Assembly: GCF_007858185.1 (NCBI RefSeq)
Contig: NZ_VFES01000039.1
Location: 1-34,235 of the forward strand
Reading direction: 5' to 3'
DNA: 34,235 nt
Origin: Pseudomonas grimontii
GTDB lineage: Bacteria; Pseudomonadota; Gammaproteobacteria; Pseudomonadales; Pseudomonadaceae
The notes below the pieces were generated by a model that was given only the letters and a program-made list of their open reading frames with translations, was not told where the DNA came from and ran no database searches. The translations under genes and the position numbers were made by a program. Shown here piece by piece: positions 16,024-24,879 of this stretch; within the stretch, counting starts at the first letter, position 1, and each line of letters starts with the position of its first letter.

Positions 16024-16224
16024 ATGTTTGGTTCCATCCATCGCACGATGAATAACGATAACGCAGTGAATGTGCTGCAACAATCCGAGCTGCACCAGCG
16101 CCAGAAGAGCGACGTCGAACCGAATCGGAAGCAGTCGTCCACCATCGAATTTGGCGGCCCGGCGGCCAGCGATGGGCGCAAGAATCAGAGCACGCTGGAT
16201 AGCCTTGGAGGAACCCTGCTTTAA
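16024..16224 (+). CDS. Small polar protein of unknown function (66 aa)
   Basis: I recognise no family. The 66-residue product is hydrophilic, rich in Gln, Ser and Asn (NVLQQSELHQRQKSDVEPN, then STIEFGGPAASDGRKN), and likely disordered. AAGGA lies seven bases upstream of ATG. The gene ends inside a 24-bp perfect palindrome that is probably its terminator. The good ribosome site and terminator support a real gene; codon bias is uninformative at this length. Confidence 0.55.
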   Translation: MFGSIHRTMNNDNAVNVLQQSELHQRQKSDVEPNRKQSSTIEFGGPAASDGRKNQSTLDSLGGTLL

Positions 16225-16272
16225 CACCTAACAAAGGGCAGCCCAATCGGGCTGCCCTTTGTTAGGTGTTAA
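16221..16272. terminator. 24-bp perfect palindrome, probable bidirectional terminator
   Basis: Bases 16221-16244 are the exact reverse complement of 16249-16272, with a four-base loop AATC. The inner AAAGGGCAGCCC/GGGCTGCCCTTT followed by GTT gives an intrinsic-terminator shape on either strand. The stem includes the stop codon of the small gene at 16024-16224. It ends 64 bases before the PhoD-like start. Confidence 0.75.
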
Positions 16273-16336
16273 CAAAACACTGACATTCAGTGCGCTAACC
16301 TCGCTGTTTTTTATAGAGCCAGGAGTCCCTGCCTGC

Positions 16337-18235
16337 ATGTCACCCCTCGATACTTTGCCCACCGTCCTGGCCGGTCCGTTGCTGCGCCGCCTGGAGCCCC
16401 GGCGCCTGGTACTGTGGCTGGTAGGCAGCCAGGCACTGGCGCTGACCCTGAGACTGCACATCCCCGGGCAGAACCGCGATATCCCGCTGAATCGGGGCCA
16501 ATGCGAAATCGTCCCGGTAGGCCGCCACGCCTTTATTCATTTGATCGACGTGCCGCTGGACGACGCCCTGCCCCAGGACGTGGTCATCGGCTATGACCTG
16601 CTGATCGACGACACGGGCATCGCCGAATGGGCGCCGCACCTGGTGTATGCCAACGCCCACTGCCCGAGCTTTGTCCTGCATAGCCGCATCCATCAGTTGG
16701 TGCATGGCTCCTGCCGCAAACCGCATCACCCGGCAGGCGAAGGCTTGCTGTGTGTCGACCGCCTGCTGGCGGAAGCACACACACCCGCCCAACGCCCGGC
16801 GCTGCTGATGATGAGCGGTGATCAGGTGTATGCAGACGATGTCGCCGGGCCCATGCTGCGGGCGATCCATGCGCTGATCGCACGCTTGGGCCTGTTCGAT
16901 GAATACCTGGAAGGCGCAGTCGTGGACGACAGCGCCAGCCTCTACGGGCATCGCGCCAGCTATTACCATCGCGCCGACCTGCTGCCCGCGCTGGACAGCA
17001 ACGAAACCCTGCGCGAGCGATTTTTTGGTGGTGTGAAAAAGCCGATTTTCACCAGCAGCACCGCCGACAACCATTTGGTGACCTTCGCCGAAGTGATGGC
17101 GATGTACCTGCTGGTCTGGTCACCGACACCCTGGGGCCTTATCAACCCGCAACCACCGGTGTTGAGTACCGACGAACAACAGCGCTATCACCGCGAACAG
17201 GTGCAGATCGACCTCTTCTGCAAAGGCCTGCCAGGCGTTGCGCGGGTCTTCGCCCATCTGTCCACGTTGATGATTTTTGACGATCACGACATCACCGACG
17301 ACTGGAACCTCAGCGCTCAATGGGAAGAAACCGCCTACGGCCATCCCTTCTCCAAACGCATCATCGGTAACGCCCTGCTGGCGTACCTGCTGTGCCAAGG
17401 CTGGGGTAATAACCCGGACGCCTTTGATGAGCTGGTGAGCCAAACCCGGACGCTCACTGCCCAGGCCCAGGCCGATCACCTCGACGCGAGCGCGCAGGAT
17501 GAACTGCTCGAAGCGCTGCTGAAATTTCAGCAATGGCATTACGTACTGCCCACCACGCCCGCCCTGGTGGTGCTCGACACCCGTACCCGGCGCTGGCGCA
17601 GCGAGTTCACCCTCAAGCAACCGTCCGGCCTGCTGGACTGGGAAGCCTTGAGCGAACTGCAACAGGAACTGCTCGACCACCCCTCGGCCATCATCGTCTC
17701 CCCCGCGCCGATCTTTGGCGTCAAGCTGATCGAGACCGTGCAGAAAATCTTCAGTTGGTGCGGCCACCCTTTGCTGGTGGACGCGGAAAACTGGATGGCC
17801 CATCGCGGCGCGGCCCAGGTGATCCTCAACATCTTTCGCCACTCGCGCACACCCGGTAACTACGTGGTCCTCTCAGGCGATGTGCACTACTCGTTCGTCT
17901 ATGAAGTGCTGATCCGCCATCGCAACGCCGGGCCCAGGATCTGGCAGATCACCAGCAGCGGCATCAAGAACGAATTCCCACCGCGATTGCTGGAATGGTT
18001 CGACCGCCTCAACCGCTGGCTGTACTCGCCGCGTTCGCCCCTCAACTGGTTTACTCGCCGCCGCACCATGCAAGTGATACCGCATATTCCGGAGCATGCC
18101 GAAGCGGGTGAGCGGTTGTGGAATTCGGCGGGAATTGGCCAGGTGTTTTTCAATGAACACGGCCAGCCGGAAGCGATTTACCAACACAACGCCGATGGGA
18201 AAGCGCGTACGAGGATGACGGCGCCGAAGAAATAG
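16337..18235 (+). CDS. PhoD-like phosphatase/phosphodiesterase family protein
   Basis: A 632-residue protein with the PhoD-like metallophosphatase pattern: MMSGDQVYADD (metal-ligand Asp), LMIFDDHDITDDWNL (Asp-His cluster), AIIVSPAPIFGV and NYVVLSGDVHYSFVYE (GDVH motif). There is no signal peptide or Tat motif, unlike classical secreted PhoD, so it is probably cytoplasmic. The N-terminal 100 residues (LEPRRLVLWLVGSQALALTLRL) form an extra beta-rich domain seen in long bacterial relatives. The substrate is unknown. I prefer ATG 16337 (AGGAG 11 bases upstream) to the frame start at 16259, which lies inside the palindrome. Confidence 0.85.
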   Translation: MSPLDTLPTVLAGPLLRRLEPRRLVLWLVGSQALALTLRLHIPGQNRDIPLNRGQCEIVPVGRHAFIHLIDVPLDDALPQDVVIGYDLLIDDTGIAEWAPHLVYANAHCPSFVLHSRIHQLVHGSCRKPHHPAGEGLLCVDRLLAEAHTPAQRPALLMMSGDQVYADDVAGPMLRAIHALIARLGLFDEYLEGAVVDDSASLYGHRASYYHRADLLPALDSNETLRERFFGGVKKPIFTSSTADNHLVTFAEVMAMYLLVWSPTPWGLINPQPPVLSTDEQQRYHREQVQIDLFCKGLPGVARVFAHLSTLMIFDDHDITDDWNLSAQWEETAYGHPFSKRIIGNALLAYLLCQGWGNNPDAFDELVSQTRTLTAQAQADHLDASAQDELLEALLKFQQWHYVLPTTPALVVLDTRTRRWRSEFTLKQPSGLLDWEALSELQQELLDHPSAIIVSPAPIFGVKLIETVQKIFSWCGHPLLVDAENWMAHRGAAQVILNIFRHSRTPGNYVVLSGDVHYSFVYEVLIRHRNAGPRIWQITSSGIKNEFPPRLLEWFDRLNRWLYSPRSPLNWFTRRRTMQVIPHIPEHAEAGERLWNSAGIGQVFFNEHGQPEAIYQHNADGKARTRMTAPKK

Positions 18236-18371
18236 CCTATTGCCACCTTTCTATGGCCGGCCATCCGCCCTATTCAAAGCGCACAAGCCCCGTTGTACAG
18301 TAGCTCCAGCCACGGAGTATCGGCGTCAACAGGGCTGGCACTGAATGCCGGCCCGGGCAAGGAGCGCGTAG

Positions 18372-19385
18372 ATGGACGATACCTCCGGCGACAGCACACT
18401 GAAGAGTGATTTCTCTCACCTCAACGCCGACATGCTGCATACCGTGCTGGAGCTGGTCAGCGACGGAATCTGGGACTGGAACGCCAATACCGGGTTCGTC
18501 TACCGCAACCCAGGCTGGTACGAAATGCTCGGCTACCCCCGCCACTCCCTGGAAAACAGCGTGTTCACCTGGGAGACCGTCATCCACCCGGAAGACTACC
18601 CCCAAGTGATGACGCTGTTTGATGACTACATCAACCGTCGCGCCCCCCATTATCAAGTCGAATACCGTTGCCGCAAAAAAGATGGCAGCTACCTGTGGAT
18701 CGAAGACCGGGGCTACGTGATTGCACGTAACGCCGACGGCTCGGTGGCGCGGATGGTGGGCGCCCATCGCGATATTCATACACGCAAGTGCTCCGTCGAA
18801 CAGCTGGAGCGGCGCAACCAATCCCTTGAGGCGCTGGTGGCCGAGCGCACGCGCGAGTTGTCACGGGTCAACCAGCAGTTGCAATTGCAACTGGACGAAA
18901 ACCGCTCCCTGGCCGAACGGGATGCCCTGACCCTCGTAGCCAACCGCTATCGCCTGGAAAAAGCCCTGCTGGAAGAGTGCGACCGGGCCCAGCGTTTTCG
19001 CCTGCCGCTGGCATTGATCGCGATGGATATCGATGACTTCAAGCCGATCAATGACCGACACGGTCACGGCGTGGGCGACCAGACCCTGGTGCAGGTCGTG
19101 GAATGCCTGGAAAGTTGCCTTCGCCCAGGCGACCTGCTGGCCCGGTGGGGCGGCGATGAGTTCATGGTGGTCCTGCCCAAGAGCTCGCTGGAAACCGCTA
19201 CGCAATTGGCCGAGAACATCTGCCAAACGATGCGCAAGATGCCGCTGCGCGATGACCTGCCCGTTACCCTGAGCCTGGGGGTGGCCGAGCGCCGTATGGA
19301 TGAATCCCCTGCCGCCCTGATGGCGCGTGCCGATCAGGCGTTATATCGCGCCAAGGCGGCGGGGAAAGATGGGGTGTCAGCGTAA
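18372..19385 (+). CDS. PAS-GGDEF diguanylate cyclase
   Basis: A 337-residue cyclic-di-GMP synthase without membrane segments. A PAS_3-type domain (about 28-137, with IWDWNANTGFVYRNPGWYEMLGY and the IHPEDYP and YRCRKKDGSYLWI segments) is joined by a coiled coil (about 140-182) to a GGDEF domain. The active-site motif is intact at 260-264 (ARWGGDEFMVVLP). RPGD at 251-254, five residues earlier, is an RxxD inhibitory site, so product feedback is expected. It should make c-di-GMP in response to a ligand or cofactor in PAS. It stands alone, 136 bases after the PhoD-like gene and convergent with the binding-protein gene. Confidence 0.93.
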   Translation: MDDTSGDSTLKSDFSHLNADMLHTVLELVSDGIWDWNANTGFVYRNPGWYEMLGYPRHSLENSVFTWETVIHPEDYPQVMTLFDDYINRRAPHYQVEYRCRKKDGSYLWIEDRGYVIARNADGSVARMVGAHRDIHTRKCSVEQLERRNQSLEALVAERTRELSRVNQQLQLQLDENRSLAERDALTLVANRYRLEKALLEECDRAQRFRLPLALIAMDIDDFKPINDRHGHGVGDQTLVQVVECLESCLRPGDLLARWGGDEFMVVLPKSSLETATQLAENICQTMRKMPLRDDLPVTLSLGVAERRMDESPAALMARADQALYRAKAAGKDGVSA

Positions 19386-19395
19386 GCCAAGCCTG

Positions 19396-20424
19396 TCAGC
19401 GCACCGGCGGCGCGTACTGGATGCCGCCGTTGTTCCACAGGGCATTGAGGCCGCGCTTGATCTTCAACACGCTGCCCTGGCCGATGTTGCGTTCGAACAC
19501 CTCACCGTAGTTGCCCACCTGCTTGACGATCTGCACCACCCAATCCTTGCGCAGCTTCAGGTCCTTGCCGTACTCGCCATCGGCGCCCAGCAGTCGCGCA
19601 ACATCCGGATTTTTCGTGGTCTTGGCCTGCTCTTCGACGTTCTGCGAGGTGATGCCCATTTCCTCGGCGTTGAGCATCGCAAACAGGGTCCACTTGACGA
19701 TGCTGAACCACTCGTCATCGCCCTTGCGCACCAGCGGCCCCAGCGGCTCCTTGGAAATCACTTCCGGCAATACCACAAACTCATCCGGGTGGGCCATCTT
19801 GATCCGTTGGGCATACAGCCCCGACTGGTCAGTGGTGAGCACATCGCAACGCCCGGCTTCAAGGCCCTTGGCGCTTTCGTCGGCGGTGTCGAAGGTGATC
19901 GGCGTGAACTTCATGCCATGGGTACGGAAATAGTCGGAAACGTTGAGTTCGGTGGTGGTGCCGGCCTGGATACACACGGTTGCGCCGTCCAATTGCCTGG
20001 CGGCCGTGACTCCCAGCTTGCTGTTCACCAGAAAACCGATGCCGTCATAGTAGGTCACGCCCGTGAACACCAGGCCCATGCCCGAGTCGCGGGAGCTGGT
20101 CCAGGTGGTGTTGCGCGAAATCACATCGATTTCGCCGGACTGCAGGGCGGTGAAACGCTCCTTGGCAGTCAATTGGGTGAATTTCACTTTGGATGCATCA
20201 CCGAATACGGCGGCCGCAACGGCATGGCACACGTCCACATCGATGCCGGTCATCTTGCCCTGGCTGTCAGGCACGCCAAAACCGGGCAACCCGTCGCTGA
20301 CCCCACACTGGATAAAACCTTTCTTCTGGATTGCGTCGAGGGTCGAACCGGCGTGCGCGCTGCCGGCCAGGCCAAAGGTGGCGGCGGCACTGATCATGGC
20401 CAAGGTCATTTTGAATCGGTTCAT
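19396..20424 (-). CDS. Orphan AapJ/BztA-type amino-acid ABC binding protein
   Basis: A 342-residue periplasmic solute-binding protein with a signal peptide (1-25, ending GSAHA) and a mature part typical of the general L-amino-acid transporter subunit AapJ/BztA: LDAIQKKGFIQCGVSDGLPGFG, GIDVDVCHAVAAAVFG, SRNTTWTSSRDSGMGL and VVLPEVISKEPLGPLVR. I use ATG 20424, where a GGGAGAG site precedes the signal peptide. The membrane and ATPase genes (aapQMP) that normally follow are absent, so it probably shares a permease encoded elsewhere. It diverges from an aminotransferase gene, which may consume the amino acid it brings in. Confidence 0.9.
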   Translation of the reverse strand: MNRFKMTLAMISAAATFGLAGSAHAGSTLDAIQKKGFIQCGVSDGLPGFGVPDSQGKMTGIDVDVCHAVAAAVFGDASKVKFTQLTAKERFTALQSGEIDVISRNTTWTSSRDSGMGLVFTGVTYYDGIGFLVNSKLGVTAARQLDGATVCIQAGTTTELNVSDYFRTHGMKFTPITFDTADESAKGLEAGRCDVLTTDQSGLYAQRIKMAHPDEFVVLPEVISKEPLGPLVRKGDDEWFSIVKWTLFAMLNAEEMGITSQNVEEQAKTTKNPDVARLLGADGEYGKDLKLRKDWVVQIVKQVGNYGEVFERNIGQGSVLKIKRGLNALWNNGGIQYAPPVR

Positions 20425-20647
20425 GCGAGGCTCTCCCTGTCGTTTCTTGTTATTCGGCGCCACACAGCCCGCGCCTGTTTCTGATGCTGCCGGGGGAGTA
20501 TCGACGGGTTTGCCGCGTTGCCACAAACGACCTTTTGGCAACAGCTCCTTCCGATTTGGAATGACCCGGCGACTTTATTTCGTTTGCGGCAGGGCCTGGC
20601 CCACGGCTTAGATAAAAACACGCCCGCCACTGCCGAGTCCGAGATTC

Positions 20648-21898
20648 ATGAGCCGCGAAACCATCAGCCAGTCGATTTCCATCGTTCACCCCATCAGCCT
20701 CAGCCATGGCAGGAACGCCGAGGTCTGGGACGCCACGGGCAAACGCTATATCGATTTTGTCGGCGGGATCGGCGTGCTCAACCTTGGCCATTGCCACCCG
20801 GGCGTGGTGGCGGCGATTCGTGAACAGGCGACGAAGTTGACCCACTATGCGTTCAACGCCGCGCCCCACACGCCCTACATCGAACTGATGGACCGCCTGA
20901 CCAGGTTTATCCCGGTGGACTACCCCGTCAGCGGCATGCTCACCAACAGCGGCGCAGAAGCTGCAGAAAACGCCTTGAAGATCGTCCGCGGCGCCACCGG
21001 CCGCACGGCGGTGATCGCGTTTGACGGTGCCTTCCACGGCCGCACCCTGGCCACCCTCAATCTCAATGGCAAGGTGGCGCCCTACAAACAAAAGGTCGGC
21101 GTACTGCCCGGCCCGGTGTATCACCTGCCCTACCCCAGCGCCGATAACGGCGTGAGCTGCGCTGAAGCGCTCAAAGCCATGGACCGCTTGTTCAGCGTGG
21201 AAATCGACGTCAATGACGTCGCCTGTTTCATCATCGAGCCGGTGCAGGGCGAAGCAGGTTTCCTCGCCTTGGATATCGAGTTCGCCCAGGCGTTGCGACG
21301 CTTGTGCGATGAGAAAAACATTCTGCTGATTGCCGACGAAATCCAATCCGGCTTCGGTCGCACCGGCCAGCGTTTCGCCTTCTCACGCCTGGGCATCGAA
21401 CCGGATTTGATCCTGCTGGGCAAAAGCATCGCCGGCGGCGTGCCGCTGGGTGCGGTGGTCGGGCGCAAGGCATTGATGGACAACCTGCCCAAAGGCGGGT
21501 TGGGCGGCACGTATTCCGGCAACCCCATCGCCTGCGCAGCGGCGCTGGCCACCCTCGATGCAATGACCGATGAGCATTTGCAGGCCTGGGGCTCGCAGCA
21601 CGAAGAAGCGATCGTAGGCCGCTATGAAGCCTGGCGTTCGCAGCACCTGTCGCCGTACCTGGGCCGCCTGACCGGCGTCGGTGCCATGCGCGGCATCGAA
21701 CTGACCAGCCCCGACGGCACGCCCGCCCCACAGCAACTGACCCAATTGCTGAGCCTGGCGCGGGATGCCGGGTTGCTGCTGATGCCCAGTGGTAAGTCGC
21801 GGCATATCATTCGGCTGCTGGCACCGTTGACCATTGAGCCTGCGGTGCTGGAAGAAGGACTGGATATTCTCCAGGCGTGCCTCCAGCAGTTGGTTTAA
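20648..21898 (+). CDS. Class III aminotransferase (4-aminobutyrate aminotransferase-like)
   Basis: A 416-residue PLP enzyme of the GabT/ornithine aminotransferase group. The PLP Lys is Lys259 in LLGKSIAGGVPLG. The cofactor Asp lies in ILLIADEIQSGFGRTG, and SGAEAAENALKIVRGATGR and AFHGRTLATL bind phosphate. Length and the YIDFVGGIGVLNLGH N-terminus fit GabT, which converts 4-aminobutyrate to succinate semialdehyde, but no gabD neighbour is present. Substrate is therefore uncertain; another omega-amino acid is equally possible. The ribosome site is poor. It lies 223 bases from the divergent amino-acid binding protein. Confidence 0.88.
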   Translation: MSRETISQSISIVHPISLSHGRNAEVWDATGKRYIDFVGGIGVLNLGHCHPGVVAAIREQATKLTHYAFNAAPHTPYIELMDRLTRFIPVDYPVSGMLTNSGAEAAENALKIVRGATGRTAVIAFDGAFHGRTLATLNLNGKVAPYKQKVGVLPGPVYHLPYPSADNGVSCAEALKAMDRLFSVEIDVNDVACFIIEPVQGEAGFLALDIEFAQALRRLCDEKNILLIADEIQSGFGRTGQRFAFSRLGIEPDLILLGKSIAGGVPLGAVVGRKALMDNLPKGGLGGTYSGNPIACAAALATLDAMTDEHLQAWGSQHEEAIVGRYEAWRSQHLSPYLGRLTGVGAMRGIELTSPDGTPAPQQLTQLLSLARDAGLLLMPSGKSRHIIRLLAPLTIEPAVLEEGLDILQACLQQLV

Positions 21899-22028
21899 CC
21901 CCCCGCATCCGCCGGTCGGCAGCCTTGCTCCGCGATAAGGGCATTGTGCTGCCTTGACCTGACCTCCCTCCCCGCTGAAAATGCGCGACGCTTTTTTGTC
22001 TCCCGTTTACTGAAGTAGTGAAATTTCA

Positions 22029-22745
22029 ATGTCCGATTCTTACACCGAACAATCCGCCGAAGAATCCGTAGTCGCCTTGCACGCCAAGGCTGAATACGAA
22101 AACGCCATCAATCTTTCACAGCATGTGCCAGCCGCCAAGATCATCAGCGAGATGGTGCTGGACGCCTTTCACACCTCCAAGGAAAGCGACCAGATCCGCG
22201 AACTGCGCGTCGCCATCCGCCAGGCCCACGACGCCTTCGACGACGACAAGGCCTACGCCCTGATGGGCCAGCTCAAGCAGCTCAAGGACGCCGAAGCCGC
22301 TGACAACATCGCCCTCGAAGACCTGAGCAGCAAGTTCTCCATCAGCCGCATCCTGTCGAGCTTCAAGGATGATCCGCAGTTTCAGGAGCTGGTCTACGGG
22401 CTGGCCCTCAAAGTGTTGAACCAGTCTCACCAGGCCATCAGCAACCCAAGCGCCGGCAAAGGCAAGGCTGCTCGCCCCAAAAAAGAAGCCGAAGTGTTTG
22501 TGATCAGCAAGGACGGCATCAGCGTCACCCTGCCGCTGCGCACGCCACGCTCGCGGTTGAACGTCGACCGTGAGGCGTTTGAGTTCCTGGGTTTCAACTT
22601 TGTGGGTGAAGGCGATGAAGCCGAGCTTGAGGTTGAAAGCTTTGTGGATAACGCCGGCGTCGAGCAGCCGCTGAGCCGCAAGAGCGTGATTACTGCGCTG
22701 CAACAGCAGACGGCGTTTGAGGGTTACAGCATCGCGCAGCAGTAA
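22029..22745 (+). CDS. Conserved-looking protein of unknown function (238 aa)
   Basis: I recognise no family. Residues about 1-135 look helical and highly charged (QIRELRVAIRQAHDAFDDDKAY, LMGQLKQLKDAEAADN). A basic linker GKGKAARPKKEAE (about 143-155) follows, then a C-terminal part that looks beta-rich (VFVISKDGISVTLPLRTPRSR, AFEFLGFNF, AELEVESFV). There is no signal peptide or membrane helix. Codon use is like the neighbours, so this is a resident gene. A basic linker between two domains would suit nucleic-acid or ribosome contact, but that is speculation. A REP hairpin 16 bases past its stop probably serves as its terminator. Confidence 0.75.
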   Translation: MSDSYTEQSAEESVVALHAKAEYENAINLSQHVPAAKIISEMVLDAFHTSKESDQIRELRVAIRQAHDAFDDDKAYALMGQLKQLKDAEAADNIALEDLSSKFSISRILSSFKDDPQFQELVYGLALKVLNQSHQAISNPSAGKGKAARPKKEAEVFVISKDGISVTLPLRTPRSRLNVDREAFEFLGFNFVGEGDEAELEVESFVDNAGVEQPLSRKSVITALQQQTAFEGYSIAQQ

Positions 22746-22760
22746 CACCACCGAACTGAA

Positions 22761-22783
22761 TGTGGGAGCAAGCCCCTCCCACA
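22761..22783. repeat. Single REP element between convergent genes
   Basis: TGTGGGAG (22761-22768) and CTCCCACA (22776-22783) form an 8-bp stem around CAAGCCC, the core of the same REP family as at 8943. It fills the 44-base gap between two convergent genes and may stop transcription from both sides. Confidence 0.8.
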
Positions 22784-22789
22784 TCGGCG

Positions 22790-23872
22790 CTAGACCGTCG
22801 CCGCAAACACTTCGCGAAACCGTTCCATCTCCCGCTTGTTCCCCACCGTCACGCGTACCCACTGCGGCCAGTTTTTCCACACCCGCCCGATGAACACCCC
22901 CTGAGCGGCAAGCTTGTCGATGACCTGCTCGGCCGGTTGCTTCACGTCGATCATGAAACAGTTGGCCTGGGAGACCGTGCAGGTGAAGCCACGGCCCTTG
23001 AGCCAGGCGATCGTTTCATCGCGCAACTGGGCATTGAGCGCCTTGCGTTGTGGCAGCAGCTTCACATCTTCCAGGCTGGCGAGGCCGCCGAGCAAAGAAG
23101 AACCTGCCGGCACATTTTCACCGCCGAACACCGCCAGCCGTTCCAGCAGCGCCGGGTGGCCGATCGCCAGGCCCAGGCGGGCGCCGGCCATGCCGTAGAT
23201 TTTCGAGAAGGTGCGCAACACCAAGAGGTCGTCGTGATCCTTGACCCAGCTCACCACGCTTGGGGTGTCGGCGAAGTCGATGTAGGCCTCGTCCACCACC
23301 AGCACGCTGCCTTTGGGTTTGTTCGCCAGCGCCTGACGGATGGCGTCGGTTGGGGTCAGGGTGCCCGTGGGGTTGTTGGGGTTACACAGGTAGAGCACAC
23401 CGGCCTGGGGGTCGGCAGCGAGCATCGCCGGGACGTCGTGGGCATGCTCGGCATTGAGGTCCACTTCACGCACCGGCGCCTTGCGTGATTCGGCCGCCTG
23501 GCGGGGGACTTCGTAGGACGGCGTGGCCATCACCAGGCCGCGGGTTTCACTGGTGAACGCCAGCACCGCGTAGCGCAGCGCAGCCATGGAACCGGCGAAC
23601 ACCGCCACCTGCTCTTCGGCAATCCCGTGCTGCTGGGCAAACAAGCCGGCCAAGGCGTACATGTGTTTGTACGGATACCGCCCGGCTGTCGCGATGCCGC
23701 CCTGCATCGCTTCGCGGGCCGCCGTCGAAGGCCCATAGGGGCTTTCGTTGTAGTTGAGCAGTACCTTGTCAGTCTTGGTCGGCGCGGGTGCGGCGACCGC
23801 CCAATCCAGGCGCCCGAGCAAAGGCAGGGCGGCGCCGAAGGCGAGAAGGGATCGACGACTAACACTGACCAT
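22790..23872 (-). CDS. Tat-exported HisC-like aminotransferase
   Basis: A 360-residue fold-type I PLP enzyme closest to histidinol-phosphate aminotransferase: LNYNESPYGPS, YLCNPNNPTGTL, VVDEAYIDFAD, PLP Lys in LRTFSKIYGMAGARLG, and the C-terminal FIGRVWKNWPQWVRVTVG. Unlike ordinary HisC it begins with a twin-arginine signal, SRRSLLAFGAALPLLG, followed by a hydrophobic stretch and WAVAAP, so it should be folded with PLP in the cytoplasm and exported to the periplasm. I start at MVSVSRRSL, with AAGGAG upstream; a TTG at 23938 would spoil the signal. Its periplasmic substrate is unknown. Confidence 0.88.
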   Translation of the reverse strand: MVSVSRRSLLAFGAALPLLGRLDWAVAAPAPTKTDKVLLNYNESPYGPSTAAREAMQGGIATAGRYPYKHMYALAGLFAQQHGIAEEQVAVFAGSMAALRYAVLAFTSETRGLVMATPSYEVPRQAAESRKAPVREVDLNAEHAHDVPAMLAADPQAGVLYLCNPNNPTGTLTPTDAIRQALANKPKGSVLVVDEAYIDFADTPSVVSWVKDHDDLLVLRTFSKIYGMAGARLGLAIGHPALLERLAVFGGENVPAGSSLLGGLASLEDVKLLPQRKALNAQLRDETIAWLKGRGFTCTVSQANCFMIDVKQPAEQVIDKLAAQGVFIGRVWKNWPQWVRVTVGNKREMERFREVFAATV

Positions 23873-23967
23873 GGTGACTACTCCTTGTAGGCGGGTGATG
23901 GATTCGCACAGCTCGTATAGAAGGGTATGACGAGACAAGGGACGAATGATTTAACCGCGCCGCCATG

Positions 23968-24006
23968 AAAAAGCCCCGTACGACTTGCGAAGACGGGGCT
24001 TTTTTT
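23968..24006. terminator. Rho-independent terminator after queC
   Basis: AAAAAGCCCCGT pairs with ACGGGGCTTTTT across a 13-base loop, with A and T runs on both flanks, so it can work in either direction. On the minus strand it lies about 70 bases past the queC stop and before the HisC-like gene. Confidence 0.9.
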
Positions 24007-24075
24007 GTGGTCAGGGGTTTCAGTGTTCCCACTACGCGCTCGTTGTTCAAGCGCTACCTGATCTGCGTACCGAGG

Positions 24076-24774
24076 TTAGTTCAGCTGCAATTTGTGCTTC
24101 AGGCTGAGCATGACCGCTGTCTTGTCCTGCAGGTAGTCATTCAAGCCGCGTGCGCGCAGGTTGCACGCATCACACTCGCCGCAGCCGGTGCCGATAATGC
24201 CGTTGTAGCAGGTCAGTGTCTGCTCGCGGACCAGGTCCAGTTGCTGGTGGTAGTCCGCCAGTGCCCAGGTCTCAGCCTTGTTCAGCCACATCAACGGGGT
24301 TTGCAGGCGTACGTCGTACTCCATGCCCAGCTTGAGGGCCTGGTTCAAGGCTTTGACGAACTCATCGCGGCAATCAGGGTAGCCGGAGAAGTCGGTTTCA
24401 CACACGCCGGTGATGACCGCCTCGGCCTTGACCTGATACGCGTAGATCGCCGCCAGGGTCAAAAACAGAATGTTGCGGCCCGGCACGAAGGTGCTCGGCA
24501 GGCTTTCCCCGGAGCTGTTCAAGGTCGGCACTGGAATGTTGTCGCGGGTCAGGCTGCTGATCGCCAGCTCGTTGAGCAGGGACACGTCCATCACTTTGTG
24601 AACGGTGGCCCCCAGTTGCCTGGCAAGCTGCTGGGCGACTTCGATTTCCGCCACATGGCGCTGACCGTAATCGAAGGTGATGCAGTGCACTTCGTCATAC
24701 AGCGGCAGCGCCTGGATCAGGCACGTCGTCGAATCCTGACCGCCACTGAACACCATAACGGCTTTTTTACTCAT
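24076..24774 (-). CDS. queC: 7-cyano-7-deazaguanine synthase QueC
   Basis: A 232-residue enzyme that turns 7-carboxy-7-deazaguanine into preQ0 using ATP and ammonia, in queuosine synthesis. The PP-loop ATP motif is VFSGGQDSTTCL (about 8-19). The zinc site has four Cys in CYNGIIGTGCGECDAC near the C-terminus. FVPGRNILFL and ITGVCETDFSGYPDCR are also typical. ATG 24774 is used; the GTG immediately before it would add one residue. It stands alone between two strong terminators. In many Pseudomonas queE lies beside queC, but no queE is present here. Confidence 0.96.
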   Translation of the reverse strand: MSKKAVMVFSGGQDSTTCLIQALPLYDEVHCITFDYGQRHVAEIEVAQQLARQLGATVHKVMDVSLLNELAISSLTRDNIPVPTLNSSGESLPSTFVPGRNILFLTLAAIYAYQVKAEAVITGVCETDFSGYPDCRDEFVKALNQALKLGMEYDVRLQTPLMWLNKAETWALADYHQQLDLVREQTLTCYNGIIGTGCGECDACNLRARGLNDYLQDKTAVMLSLKHKLQLN

Positions 24775-24828
24775 CACTTTGCTTCCTGCCGGGGTAAGGG
24801 TTTGGGCATAGTTTAAAGGTCACTCAAT

Positions 24829-24866
24829 AAAAAACCCCGCGCTTCTTTCGAAGGCGGGGCCTTTTT
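24829..24866. terminator. Rho-independent terminator after cyoE
   Basis: AAAACCCCGC with inner CTTC pairs with GAAG and GCGGGGCCTTTTT. On the minus strand it follows the cyoE stop (24880) and ends the cyo transcript. Its flanking A-run and T-run allow use in both directions. Confidence 0.88.
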
Positions 24867-24879
24867 ACTCTTCGGACAC

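Noticed and set aside
19327..20484. 385-codon plus-strand frame opposite the AapJ-like gene
   Set aside because: Overlaps the diguanylate cyclase end and is antisense to a clear binding protein.
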